Positions 14,707-24,620 of a stretch of DNA of 64,000 nt are shown piece by piece (positions within the stretch are counted from its first letter, which is position 1; every line of letters begins with the position of its first letter). The notes beneath the pieces were generated by a model. That model had not been told where the DNA came from. It worked only from the letters and a program-made list of their open reading frames with translations, and ran no database searches. The DNA is from Cheilinus undulatus (taxonomy: Eukaryota; Chordata; Actinopteri; Labriformes; Labridae), in NCBI RefSeq assembly GCF_018320785.1, contig NC_054876.1, forward strand, positions 20,172,212 to 20,236,211, read 5' to 3'. The position numbers were made by a program, and so were the translations under genes.

Positions 14707-15615
14707 AGAGGGGAGTATAGTCCATGCAAAATCTTGGGGCAGTACAATTATTGTTGTGCTATTGAGCCAAGTATTTACTGGTTTCTTTCAACTTTAAAGC
14801 AGATATATTTGAGGACAGTCTCAATTCAAACTAGGAGTTGAACTGTCATATAAGTTTTGGTTTGTAATTTGGTAGCACCACAGCACCGGGCGCAAAGTTG
14901 GCGTGTCTCGAGTTGGAGTTCGGAAATTGCCCATCCCCTTAATTAAAACATAATGAGCTCGGGCTCCACAGCAGGCACATGGTAGCTGACCTGAATCACG
15001 ACCTGCGAGCTCCTGGTATTTAGCTTTAACTCCCTTTCGAAAGACTCCTATTCAAGTCTTTAATATGTTGCAAAAGCTGTCTTCTCCACAAATATCCTTT
15101 CACCTTGTAAAAAGGATTAAAACGCTCGCAGAGCTAGTGTAGCTGCCTCAGAATCGACAATAACTCAACTGTAGGTTGGCTGACGGTACATAACGCAGAA
15201 TATTACCACATGCGCTCCTTGGTGGTTTCTATGGACTGTTTCTATGGCAGCCTTAGGTCGCCCCATCATACTTGGTGGTGAGGCTGGCTAGCCATCACTC
15301 CGAAGCGTTTAAGTGAACTTGCTACCAAGTTTCCCTTAGTCTTTAAATGTCGCCTGCCACAGCTCTTAGACTTAAAACATCAACTAATCCACAATTTGTG
15401 CATATGCTGTAGCTAGTTTTGCCGAACTGCTAACGTTAAATGGTTGCATGATGCGCGAGGCAGTCGACTGTCTCACAAAACTTCTTTGAACCGTTAGTAG
15501 GGCAGATAAAACTGCCACACAAAATCCCAGACTTACCTGTAATACTGCACAAAAGGTGAAATAACGCGACCTTGCCCTTCTGTCTCAGGTAACTCCGTTG
15601 AGAAGACGGTAACAT
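1..15615 (-). CDS. Nectin/PVR-family cell-adhesion receptor, 5' part (partial gene)
   Basis: Two exons are visible. Exon 1 coding part is 15537-15615: it starts [15 protein letters not shown], then a hydrophobic stretch [12 protein letters not shown] that fits a signal-peptide core, and ends at ACAG/GTAAGT in phase 1. Exon 2 (196 to beyond position 1) opens after a CTGCAG acceptor in the matching phase and reads [19 protein letters not shown], then VTLEC, SSWER and VAVYNPRFG. This is the start of an Ig V-set domain with the B-strand Cys and C-strand Trp. The pattern GKNVxLxC, QxSWE and VAVxxPxxG is that of nectins and closest, from memory, to nectin-3. Such proteins are single-pass membrane receptors for cell-cell adhesion. 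The rest of the gene (other Ig domains, membrane segment, tail) lies left of the window. Family confident, paralogue not. Confidence 0.75.
3477..4015. repeat. Fish dispersed non-autonomous repeat (CATAGACTGTA family)
   Basis: The segment begins with ACCATAGACTGTA and ends near CTGCCGCTTGGTTTCA, with inner text about CAAGTGGACACT and GCATTTCCGCATTTT. From memory this matches a repeat scattered through many percomorph genomes and often caught in transcripts. It is not coding. The element class and precise ends are not clear from the sequence. Confidence 0.5.
5112..5142. repeat. (GA)n microsatellite
   Basis: An uninterrupted GA dinucleotide run of about 15 units, preceded by a short CA run. Confidence 0.95.
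6213..6840 (+). repeat. Tandem copies of a roughly 200 bp dispersed repeat unit
   Basis: At least three successive units share a core such as AGTGTTGCTCTCTGCACTTG followed by a TTTAATAAAAGAATG-like stretch. Good matches start near 6401, 6609 and 6793, and a more diverged unit begins near 6213. Between cores, units share ACTCATGCCRAARCAGGT and GGCAGAAGA. Spacing is about 180-210 bp. A related segment (TCATCAAGTTCTGATAAAACT against TGTCAAGTTCAGACAAAACT here) lies at 12.43-12.62 kb. Open frames cross the array but are probably incidental. Family unassigned. Confidence 0.55.
7759..7842. repeat. Compound (GATA)n(GACA)n(GATA)n microsatellite
   Basis: About ten GATA units, then about seven GACA units, then about four GATA units, preceded by a short TAAA run. 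Compound GATA/GACA arrays are the Bkm-type class known from vertebrate genomes. Open frames through it encode only repeated Tyr/Leu/Ser/Ile or Cys/Leu/Ser and are not genes. Confidence 0.95.
7845..8050. repeat. Possible transposon-derived fragment
   Basis: A block with repeated GGGCAAG / CTTGCCC / TTGCCCG motifs directly follows the GATA array. It reminds me of dispersed hAT-related sequence seen in fish, but I cannot find both ends or a coding domain. Weak call. Confidence 0.2.
9770..9940 (-). repeat. tRNA-derived SINE
   Basis: On the minus strand a perfect RNA polymerase III A box (TGGCTCAGTTGG, 9913-9924) is followed about 52 bp later by a B box (GGATCAAACCC, 9851-9861). The body then ends in AGCTGCCCTAGCAAAATAAA. 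The tRNA-like head with an unrelated tail is the layout of fish tRNA SINEs. The distance between boxes and the tail argue against a working tRNA gene. A G-rich/T-rich run at 9752-9779 lies at the tail end. Confidence 0.75.
9951..11378. mobile_element. Non-autonomous DNA transposon with matching inverted ends
   Basis: The left end AGGGGGCACTTACACTAGG and the inverted right end AGGGTGTACTCACACTAGG match over about 24 bp, continuing into GCCATC. Inside each end a GTGTGAGTGC motif and GC-rich text (GCCTGGGC) recur. No transposase is recognisable in the 1.4 kb between. No clear target-site duplication was found, so the superfamily is open. It lies in the nectin intron beside a SINE. Confidence 0.6.
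12190..12705. mobile_element. MITE-like element with imperfect inverted ends
   Basis: The left side has ATCCATCTGGGAAAGCTT and the inverted right side has ATCCATCTTGCAAAGCTC. The centre (12.43-12.62 kb) is related to the 200 bp units at 6.2-6.85 kb. The inverted ends and the shared interior suggest that the 6 kb array derives from the same family. Ends are approximate. Confidence 0.4.
14676..14702. repeat. Poly(T) run
   Basis: About 26 T in a row, ahead of the 5' exon of the nectin-like gene. This is the kind of tract left by a retroposed sequence, but no body is recognised. Confidence 0.9.
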
Positions 15616-16338
15616 TGTCAAAAGCGGTGCAGTCTCCTGCTTCAGGACACAAGCGTAGGCTGCATGCCAATTTAACGGTATGTGCTGAACGGAGGAACCT
15701 CCTCAGCAACAACTCCGAACTGCATGTGGACTGTACCATCTACTAAGAATAGAGCGGGGGAGCGGGATCTCACCTGACAATGACATAAACGGTCATTTGT
15801 CGAGATCCACCAGCAATGTCCCCCTTGAGGAATGGTCCATTAATATACACATTACGTCATCTCTGTTGATAACCCGACATAGATTGATTAGTCAAATCAC
15901 TTAATTCCTTGCCCCCTTTGCCGGTTACGCTCTGAAAACACATATATATTTTTTCCTGTTTGCAAAACGAATTACGTTGTGTGTGTTTTTCCCTGACTGT
16001 CAGACAGCAGGTGGATTTAAACAGATTCCACAAATTTCAATTAAATTTAATGGAAAGTTAGAGCACTAATCGAGAGGAATGGATACACTACTATGGCTTT
16101 AATACAGCACTTTTGTTGTCATTGTTGAACTTTAAAGGTAAAAACGTTTCTCTTGACCTCTTCATTTATCAATTCCTGGTCGAAACCATAAACTATAGAC
16201 TAAGGTCAGACCATTAATATTGCCATCTGCAGTAGTTTCCCCCCTCCTGTTTCTATCATCTTAAAAAAAAAAAAAAAACTTTTTTTTTTTTTTTTTTTCC
16301 CACTCTCAAAATCTTGAACGATTCATATTCCACTAACC
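15616..16338. other. 5' flank of the nectin-like gene
   Basis: This stretch holds the probable 5' untranslated part and promoter of the nectin-like gene. It has GC-richer text around 15.6-15.8 kb. No TATA box could be fixed with confidence. At 16263-16298 a run of 16 A, one C and 19 T forms a simple hairpin-capable block. Confidence 0.35.
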
Positions 16339-17429
16339 CAGGGGTTCTAAACCTTGGGGTCGGGATCCCATTGGGGCTCGCGAGACACTGGGAGGGGGTC
16401 TCAAGATGCCTTAAAAAAAATCAGAATATTTATTAAATGACACTGTTGCCACTTAACACCAATTTTGCCTAATTTCAACCCGTTGTCATCATTTTTTTCC
16501 CACCAGTTTTGCCAACTTTAATAATACTAATACTAATAATAATAATACATTTTATTTATATTGCACTTTACATTTCAGCAATCTCAAAGTGCTACAGAGC
16601 AGATGAGTAATACGATATAAAATTATTACATTAACACATTTTTGCCACTTCAAACCCATTTTTGTCCATTTTAAACCCTTTCCACTGCTTTTTGTCTGCC
16701 TGTTTTTGCCACTTTAAACAAAATCTAACCACTCTCTGCCTATTGTTGGCTCTGTTGACCCATTATTGCCACTATTAACCCCTTTTACCACTTTTTAAGC
16801 CACATTTCACAATTTATTATGCCTATTTCTGACTATTTCTGCTTCAGTTAACCCTTTCATGCCAGTTTATATCCGTTTTTCATCCCAGTTCACCAAATTT
16901 CCACCAGTCTTTGCCACTTTAACACCATTTCAGTCACTTTTTAAACCCCTTTAACCACTTATATGCCAATTTTTGCCACCTTAACCCATTTATGCTTTTT
17001 TTTTTTGCCACTTTTATCCAAATTTCCACATTTTTTAACCCATTTCTACTACTCTTAAACTCCAATTTCATCACCTTTCCCAGCATTTTTGCCATTATTA
17101 ACCCATTTTAGCTATTTTTAATGTATTTTAATTCTGTTTTAAATTACCATTTTGAAGAGGGCTACTTACTGCACAAATGAATTAAAAAGATAAGAGTTTC
17201 CTTGATAAGAGTGGTTACTTTTCAGGTTAAATATAAAATACCACAGCTTGGTACCATGATTTTGTTGGTCCCCAGTTTGGCTGCCCCCCCCCCCCCCAAT
17301 AGGCGGCCTGTCTTCACATGACTATTCTCGAATGTTCATGGCTGTTTAACCACCCTCAGGTACAGTGGGGTCCCCGATCTCTGACATCTTTTTTTAGGGG
17401 TTGTGGGCTGAAAAGGTTGAGAACCACTG
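16339..17429. mobile_element. Non-autonomous hAT-type transposon with exact 8 bp target duplication
   Basis: The left end is CAGGGGTTCTAAACCTTGGG and the inverted right end is CAGTGGTTCTCAACCTTTT. These are hAT-style termini. Directly outside, the 8 bp CACTAACC occurs at 16331-16338 and again at 17430-17437, an exact duplication. The interior is a degenerate tandem array built on TTTTTGCCACTTTAACCC-like units of about 20-25 bp. It also holds an AAT-rich piece at 16.53-16.63 kb, which may be a nested insertion, and a poly(C) run at 17286-17298. No transposase frame is present. Confidence 0.88.
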
Positions 17430-17690
17430 CACTAACCCTGCTAAAAATGATGGGTTATGATCCCTCCTCCAACACACACACATACAAACACAACAAACAC
17501 ATAAATGTATAAATAAAAAAAAGAAGCAGCTGGCATCAGCTGTTTGGTCTCCATGTGAGCGGAAAAAGTGACTGCAACTATGTATATGCCCTTGTCAGCT
17601 CTGAGAAACCTGTAAATTTCCAAAGCATGTTGACCAAGTCTACAAGGGGAGCAATAATAATGATTATCATCAACATCATCATCATCATTA

Positions 17691-17692
17691 TC

Positions 17693-17742
<50 letters not shown>
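17691..17742. repeat. (AAT)n microsatellite
   Basis: About 17 AAT units, preceded by an ATC-rich stretch. Open frames across it (poly-Ile or poly-Tyr) are artefacts. Confidence 0.95.
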
Positions 17743-20026
17743 CTTTATCTGTATAGACCATGACTGCCCATGACATTTTTTTCAGGTCAAACATTCTGAC
17801 ATGCAATAAGGAGTAATTCTTTGAAATGTCATCAAATGACCAACACTTTTCATCCTGTTAAAGAGAAAAGTTGCATGTGCAATCACTTTTCGTTTTAATG
17901 TTTTAACCATACAATGCAATTTTCTCTGTCGATCTGAAATCATAACCCTCAAGTGATTTCTTTTCCTAGTGAGGATTAGCCACATGCAGACTTTTTCCAT
18001 ATAAGATAAGTTACTAGTCATAGTCAGTCAGCTAGTTAATCTTTGCAAACCTTTTCTGTTGGATGAGATGGGGGTTGGGGGTTGCACCCCTTCATGCTGA
18101 CAGAAAGCTAACCAGGTCACTGGTTTAATTTGAGTCTCAGTGCTGCCCTCCAGAGAGCCACCAGGGATACAATTACTCTCCCAGAGTCCCATTCATCTGC
18201 AACTCTATGGTGCAAACATTAGTGTGCGTGAGACGGCATGTAAGCATGATTTTTCTTTAATCTATTCAGAAGTTGGCAAAATAAGTGCATTGAATATTCC
18301 CATTGTTCTTAAGTTCAGTCTGAAATTCTTCAGCTTTGAGTGCCACATGAAAGCTGAATGTCCCTATGACAAAGAATTTCTGATGAGGGAGAGAGCTGCA
18401 GACAAAAAAGACTGTAATTCAATACGGAGACTTCTTCCAGAATCACAGACACATTAGAATCTGTACTTCATGAAGTTTTCCCCTGACTTTCCACAAGCTC
18501 TCATCTTGAGGCAGTGGACTTCTCCATTTAACAAGGTTTAAACGAGATGAAATCCACTGTTTATATTATATTTTTGTTGTTTTTGGACTGTTCCACATAT
18601 CCTTTGTCTCCCATCAGCACATTTTTGGAACTGAACTTCCATGTTTTTCAAGTGTCTCCTGATCTGTGTACACACTTGAACATTAACAAAACAGTTATTC
18701 GCAGGGGTTACTGTGCTGTTATGCTTAATCCCCCCTGGATTTGTTGAATTCTATCTCCTCCAATGAGCAAAATTTCTATAGAGAATTGTTTTATTCAGTG
18801 CAATTTTAATCCCTGGTATTACAGTATCTTTTAATACAGTTGAGGTTTTACACATAGCCAAAGAGTACACAGCCAATATTGCTTTTTTAAAAAAACCCTG
18901 CAACTTCTCAGTAATAATTCTTTCTTTCTGTCCCTTTCTATTGTTCATGTTTTTTGGTTCAGAAATAACCTGTGAGACCAGAAATAAAACTGATTCGGTG
19001 CTAAAAAACCCCACAGTTATGAAACCAAACCCATTTTCTTGGTAGAATAGGAGAAGGATCTTCTGCTCACTCTAAACTACAGCTACCCTCTGTCACCAGG
19101 TACTTTCTCTCTCTGGAATGTTTTTCAGCCCTTTAAGTGCTCCTTCACCGAGGCCAGAGAGGTATTGAGAGGGCTTCAGGATTGTGGCAGAGTAAAGATC
19201 GGTTAAATTAGTCCACCTCCCGCTCAGACGCTTCTTTTATTCAGCAGGTCAGCACCTCCCTCCCTGTGTACACACAAATTGGTCTCGCTCTGCAGCATAT
19301 TTCTGACACAAGTGTCCATCTGGACTGTGAGAAAGAAGAGGGGAAGGAATTTCATCAAAAAGATCACAAGTTACTGATCATCTCTTTTTTTCACGTGTCT
19401 TTAAAACTACATAGAAGCTGTGTCAAACCCCATCAACTTACACTTATCAGCAGAGCAGTTCAACAGCCTGCTTAGCAATTTATAAACCAAAGATGACATC
19501 TGCTGGCTGAAAATGTGAACTACTTACATGCAGATTCAGAGCCCACAATGTAACCTTCCAAGACCCTGCATGTGCATGCGAGGACATAAAATTTTCAGTT
19601 TCAACTTATTTCTAATTTCTAATTTTGATTGAAATTCAAAAACATTTACATTGTAGAACAAAGTGTACTGATATATCACATCAGACACAGTCATCATTTA
19701 TTTGATCAGAATAACAAATCACTGTCACAGTATATTTCTTTGTAGCCTGCACTTTCAAAGCACACATAAATGAAATCTAAAAACAAAGTAGGAATAGGGT
19801 TGAAATTAACTGGAATGCAATGTTCTGACAGTTGTTTACGGAATGAGAATGCAATCGTTACATTATTTATGAATGTCTCACCACCAATAGTGCAAACTCT
19901 AAATATGTTTGAGCACACATTAATTTGGAAACTTACTATTAAACTCCACATATGTTTGAGAAAATAACAGCAACAGTGCATGACACTTAAGCATGATAAT
20001 AGCTGATACAGATATATAATGTAGTG
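17743..20026. other. Spacer with no recognised gene
   Basis: AT-rich sequence between the nectin-like gene and the odorant receptor. Several open frames of 60-105 codons lie here, but none resembles a known family or has plausible splice partners. I see no strong structural element. Confidence 0.5.
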
Positions 20027-20552
20027 CAGGGGTCATTAACTACATTTGTACAAGGGCCAGATGTTTTGACTGGTGCTTTTGGGGCCAGGCTTTCAAATTA
20101 ACAAAAATAAAATAAATATATTTGTCAAAATAACATATTGTTGCATTAGTACTTGTATTTTCTGTAAGGAAAGTGGTCTTTTTTGATTCTCAGGCAGGAA
20201 AATTACTCTCTTTAAAAGCCTGAAGTGAAAAGTTGACACAGAAAACTCAAGATTTAATCTGGACTGGACTGATATATACATGTTTCTCATGCCCCATATT
20301 TACTTACAATAGATGACAGGTGGATTTCTGTAAATGGTGGATCAAACATAAAGTTGTTCTTGATAAAACAGTTGCAATCTTGATAGTTTTGGGGTTGATT
20401 TGAGAGCTGTACAGATTTAAAAACACAAGACACCCTAAAAACCACAACATCAGTTTTCCTCCTAACATTCTCTGAGTGAAATGATCTTTTAGGGGCTGGA
20501 TGGGGAGGTTTGGGGGACCTGATATGGCCCCTGAGCCGCCAGTTGATCACTG
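20027..20552. mobile_element. Non-autonomous hAT-type element abutting the odorant receptor
   Basis: The left end is CAGGGGTCATTAACTACATT with AAGGGCCAG inside. The inverted right end is CAGTGATCAACTGGCGG with GGGGCC inside. Flanks ATGTAGTG (left) and ATGTGGGG (right) match at 6 of 8 positions, as expected for an aged 8 bp duplication. The element ends 15 bp before the odorant receptor stop codon, in that gene's 3' flank. Confidence 0.7.
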
Positions 20553-20567
20553 ATGTGGGGAAAGAGC

Positions 20568-21488
20568 CTAAAAAGTGATTGTGGTAGTTTTGCAGCCAAA
20601 GGTGAAGTAGTGTCTAAAGATGTGCTTAAAAGTGGTGTCTCTGAGGCCATATATGAGCGGGCTCAGAAACTTGGGAAAAATCATCAGACTCACGAAGAGT
20701 GCATACTGAACATGAACAGCAATGTTAGAAGGAATGTACCACTGGCTGCTTGAGTTGATGGTATTAAACAGAATGGAGGTGAGATACAGGCCCAACTGAA
20801 TCATATGCAACAGAATTGTTTTGTGGGCCTTGCTGGCATTACGGGCATTGGAGGAGGCTGACTTTAAAGTAACCATGATAGCTATGTATGTGTAGATTAT
20901 AACAATGCTCACTAACACAAAAAGCACAATGGTGAAGATCATGTTTAAAGTGGAAAAAATATGCAGCCTGAAGACGCTATCTCTGTAGCAGAACTTCTGC
21001 ATTGTCACGGTTGTGTTCTCCAGACTGACAAAGAGGAACAGCTGTATGAACGAGTCAAAAGAGCCAACAGTCCACATTACAGCAATAGCTACACCCGTCC
21101 TCCTGGTTGTGGCAATATCAGCGTGCCTCAGAGGGAAACAAATCGCAACGTACCTCTCCAAAGACATGACAGCCAGATTCAGAGGTGACATTTTAACAGT
21201 GATGCTTGCAAACACTACGATTATGACACAGACATAGCTGACCATTCTGACGACAGCCACTGCAAAAATGTACATCAACATGGCACAGAAAAGCTGCAGG
21301 GAGTCAGTGAGGAGCAAATGACCAAACAAGACGTAGCGGGAGGACTCCAGGAGGAGAGGCTTCCTCAGCAGGGCGAACAGCATGACAAAGTTCACATAGA
21401 GAAAGAGCATACATGGCAGCACAGAGATCAGAACTTTGACAGGTGTGTGTAACAGCATCCCCTGTGTCACCTCTGATGAGGCATTCAT
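20568..21488 (-). CDS. Odorant receptor 131-2-like, class A GPCR
   Basis: An intact single-exon frame of 306 residues. The N terminus carries a glycosylation site (NAS at residues 2-4). Seven hydrophobic segments can be traced, the first at about residues 16-42. The end of TM3 reads MSLERYVAICFPLRHADI, the form of the DRY motif typical of the fish OR131 group. TM7 reads PKFLSPLIYGLRD. Two N-glycosylation-type sites lie in predicted loops (NTT and NSS). The protein would sit in the cilia or microvilli of olfactory neurons and couple to a G protein; its ligand is unknown. It stands alone here, which is unusual for receptors that often occur in clusters. The coding frame shows no damage. Assignment to the OR131-2 group is from remembered motifs. 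Confidence 0.88.
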   Translation of the reverse strand: MNASSEVTQGMLLHTPVKVLISVLPCMLFLYVNFVMLFALLRKPLLLESSRYVLFGHLLLTDSLQLFCAMLMYIFAVAVVRMVSYVCVIIVVFASITVKMSPLNLAVMSLERYVAICFPLRHADIATTRRTGVAIAVMWTVGSFDSFIQLFLFVSLENTTVTMQKFCYRDSVFRLHIFSTLNMIFTIVLFVLVSIVIIYTYIAIMVTLKSASSNARNASKAHKTILLHMIQLGLYLTSILFNTINSSSQWYIPSNIAVHVQYALFVSLMIFPKFLSPLIYGLRDTTFKHIFRHYFTFGCKTTTITF

Positions 21489-22332
21489 GGCTACAGCTTT
21501 GTGCAGCTGGCATCAGGGCTTTAAAAGTAATTAAGTGAGAAAAAAAGGCAAATACAAAGTTACATCAGTAGGATACAATGAGTAGAAGGTAATATGTGCT
21601 ACAATAGATGATATGAAAATTCTAAAACTACCAGTTGACTAGAAAAAAACAATTTTATGCAATCATGACTAAAACGCATCATAATAAAAATGCAAATATA
21701 TCAGGAATACACAAAATCTATTAAGTGATAGGCATTATAATCAGATTCACTCTGTATCTGAGACATATAACTTACGTTTTACTTGTTAGGTCTAGTTTCA
21801 CTTGACATAGTGTGAAAATATAAAGAGTGAGTCAGCCTTCAGCTCATTGTGCCCCTTTTATAAGTCACTAGTGGCATGACCTCATTCCCATCACAACCTG
21901 TTATTGCTCTTTATTGGCTGTGGAAAGTTTGAGCAGTTGTGTTCGACTTTTAGATCATTAAATATGAACTTCTCCCTGAATTAAGAGTAGCAATCAAATA
22001 CATAAGGTGTTTGGGTTTATTGTTATTTCATAATATGGAATTAAGTAAATGGCCTAGGCTTTTCAAACAGTCTGTCATATGAGATGACCAGATGAGACCT
22101 CTGACATCTTTGGGTGGATTCAAACTCAGAACAGACGGACGAATGAACAAATTAATGAAACAAACAAGAGAAAGATTAGACAAACAAACATCTTCATTCA
22201 GCATAGAGATGAAGATTTTTTACACAGGGATTGTAATTTTTTAGCATTAAGTGTTCTGGTCTTCATTTACATCTAGTCCAAACTGTATTAAACAATGATG
22301 GAGGAGGATAAACAAATAAAAGACAGTAAGAG
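21489..22332. other. Upstream region of the odorant receptor
   Basis: Contains the presumed promoter and untranslated leader of the receptor on the minus strand. I see no firm TATA box or splice sites. Otherwise AT-rich with no recognised element. Confidence 0.4.
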
Positions 22333-22745
22333 ATCCATTCATCCATCCATCTTCCTCCGCTTATCTTGGGTTGGGTCGCAGTGTCAGCAGGCGAAGTAAG
22401 TCAGCCCAGACATCCTTCTCCCTAGCAATGTTTTCCAGTTTCTCCTGAGGGATTCCAAGGTGACCCCAGGTCCAACTGGATATATAATCCCTCCAGCGAG
22501 TTCTGGGTCTGCCTCGGGGTTCCCTTCCAGTTGGATGTGCCCGGAAGACCTCCACAGGAAGGCGCCCAAGAGACATCCGATCAGATGCCCGAACCACCTC
22601 AAATGACTCCTTTCAACGTGAAAGAGCAGCGGCTCTACTTCGAGGTCATTCTGAATGTCCAAGCTTGTCACCCTATCTCTAAGGCTGAGCCCATACACCC
22701 TCCTGAGGAATCTCATTCTGAGGTTCGGAGGTTTGGGACATAGAT
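22333..22745 (-). mobile_element. 3' end of a Rex3/RTE-like LINE
   Basis: On the minus strand two overlapping frames read LRWFGHLIG, then VFRAHPTGREPRGRPRTRW, RDYI and GIPQEKLENIAREKDVWADL. This is the well-known C-terminal tail of fish RTE-type LINE polyproteins. It is followed by AAGCGGAGGAAGATGGATGG and a short GATG-type repeat, as described for Rex3. The reading switches frame, so the copy is dead. It is 5'-truncated at about 0.4 kb, typical of LINE insertions. Confidence 0.75.
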
Positions 22746-23430
22746 TAATCAGTAAATCAAAAAGTAAACCAAATCAGTAAATCGAAAGCTTTGCCTTTCG
22801 GCTCAGCTCCCTCTTCACCATGACGGTACAGTACAGCGACTGCAAAACTGCTGATGCTGCACCAATCTGCCTGTAAAAATGGCTGTTAAACTCCAGATGT
22901 GAATGCCACACAGGAAAAGAAATCTTGCCTCAAAGTCTTTTCATGCCAATTGCTTGTTTCACGTGTCGTTTGCAGAAGCATGTAGAGTCCATCAGACGGT
23001 AGAAGATGAATGGGTTCTAAGATTGTTAGCTGGTGAAATACAGTGCTAATGTTTTTTTCTTTTTTGGCCCTAAATGTCAGTCAGTTAACATTTCCAAGCT
23101 GTAATTCAGCTGGGTCCGCAGCCATGCACTGTGACCTTGGTTTTTGGGCCTTCTTTCATGTCACTACTACCCAAATATAAATAAGCACAGTGAATGGATA
23201 ATGTGCCTTTAAAGTAGTTTGATCCAGAAAAAATTATAAAAAAACGAATTTAGGCTTTGTCAGGTTAAATGGATATACCAGGTGAAGCAATGTGTAACCC
23301 CATTTAGCACAGGCATGTTGACAATAACCAGTTGTGAGGACTGGCGACTACTGGTGCAGAGATAAGTTAGACCCACTTTGGGCTTTTTAGTCAAATTAAT
23401 TTTTAATTCTAAACCCAGATAAAATGGATG
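22746..23430. other. Spacer with no recognised gene
   Basis: AT-rich unique-looking sequence. I see nothing that supports a gene or an element. Confidence 0.4.
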
Positions 23431-24620
23431 CATCATTTTTTTCACATCAGCTGGATGGTGGGTTTTGAAGTCTTCTGGTCATCAAGTTTTTACCAGCTGG
23501 AAAATAAAGCCATCAATGTGTCATTGGCTTTTGCCGTCAGTTGAACATGGGGTTTTGAAATTAAGATAGCATTGAATTTATGCATGCTGATATCAACTAG
23601 ATGATTGGTTATGACATCAACTGGACATGTGCTTTGATGGTAACTCATAATGATGGTGTTTAGACAGCAACTGGCAATCAGGGACTGATGCCAACAGGAA
23701 ATCAGCTTTTGACCTCACTTGATCACTGGCTTTTGATTTTAACTGGTTTTAAAATGGTTGTCATCAACTGGATGTTGGCTTTTGCTGGACTGGGCATCTG
23801 ATTTGGAAGTCAACTGGACATTGTTTTAATTGTCAACTTGAAAACAGGTTCTTCTTACATAAAAACACAAAGTTTTTTTTTTTTTAAACTTTAAATGGAT
23901 GTTGGCATCAGATGCAAACTGTAAATGTTCCAAAATTGTCAAAAAAGTCAACTAGATAGGATTCTACTGTCATCTAAATGTAGGACGTTGACGTCAATCT
24001 GATACTGCATTTTTGATGTCAGTCTAACACTCGGTAATTTTCAATGTAATTTGGACATCTGCTTTGCATGTCAACTGAATTTCAGGTTATGGGGCCAGCT
24101 GGCTTTGGTGTCAACTAGATGTTTGGTTCTGATGTCAAATGGATTTTTTTACTTTAATTAGGTCAAGGATTTTGGCATCAACCCCCAGTGGGTATTGAAG
24201 TCAAACAAGTTGTATGTATGAAGACACAATGATTTTATAATGTTGATGGATGATGTGAAAACAGCACTGGCGTTTGACCTCAACTCATTTTTTTATGTTC
24301 AATACTGGGGGTTGGAAACGTGTCCAGTTGATTATGAAGGTGTCAAGTCAATTCACATTTTCATCCATCAATGAATTGCCCTTCCCACACAGGATCTCAT
24401 CAACTGATGAATCAATCAATCATCAAAATTGGGATTTCTTTGGGTTTCACATTCACCTGGAAGGTTGGATTTTATATATGCTGGAATTTTTGTGTGCTGC
24501 TGTTCACAAACCAGACACCAGCTGTGGAGGTAAGCTGTTGTTCACTTTACATCAGATTTTGAAGTCCAGAAGTAGACTCCTGATGTTAGCATTTTGATGT
24601 TCGGTTTTGTCATCTGGGTG
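23431..24620. repeat. Degenerate minisatellite built on a GTCAACTGGA core
   Basis: At least eleven variants of the core RTCAACTGGA, often followed by a TGTTGG or CATTGG word and then TTTTGATG, recur across 1.2 kb at irregular spacing of about 20-60 bp. Clear examples are near 23590, 23612, 23763, 23809, 23947, 24079 and 24110. Decay is strong, so it looks old. It is not coding. Confidence 0.6.

Larger units (their letters stand above)
197..15536 (-). other. Intron 1 of the nectin-like gene (about 15.3 kb)
   Basis: This interval links the signal-peptide exon to the Ig exon. I see no coding exon in it. It holds a fish-type dispersed repeat (3.48-4.02 kb), a GA microsatellite, a tandem family of about 200 bp (6.2-6.85 kb) with a relative at 12.2-12.7 kb, a GATA/GACA array (7.76-7.84 kb), a tRNA-derived SINE (9.77-9.94 kb) and an inverted-repeat DNA element (9.95-11.38 kb). 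The remaining parts (0.2-3.4, 4.1-6.1, 8.6-9.7, 11.4-12.1 and 12.8-14.6 kb) look like ordinary AT-rich intronic sequence. The short open frames there show no family resemblance. Confidence 0.65.

Noticed and set aside
15533-15739. 68-codon minus-strand frame starting MVQSTCSSELL over the nectin first exon
   Set aside because: It uses another reading frame that cannot join exon 2 in phase. The frame starting MLPSSQ joins correctly and gives a signal peptide followed by an Ig domain.
17441-17806. Open frame with long Tyr and Asp runs, and the poly-Ile frame opposite
   Set aside because: Both are translations of the AAT microsatellite and its ATC-rich edge.
21304-21513. Minus-strand frame of 69 codons overlapping the start of the odorant receptor
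   Set aside because: It is a shadow of the receptor frame.
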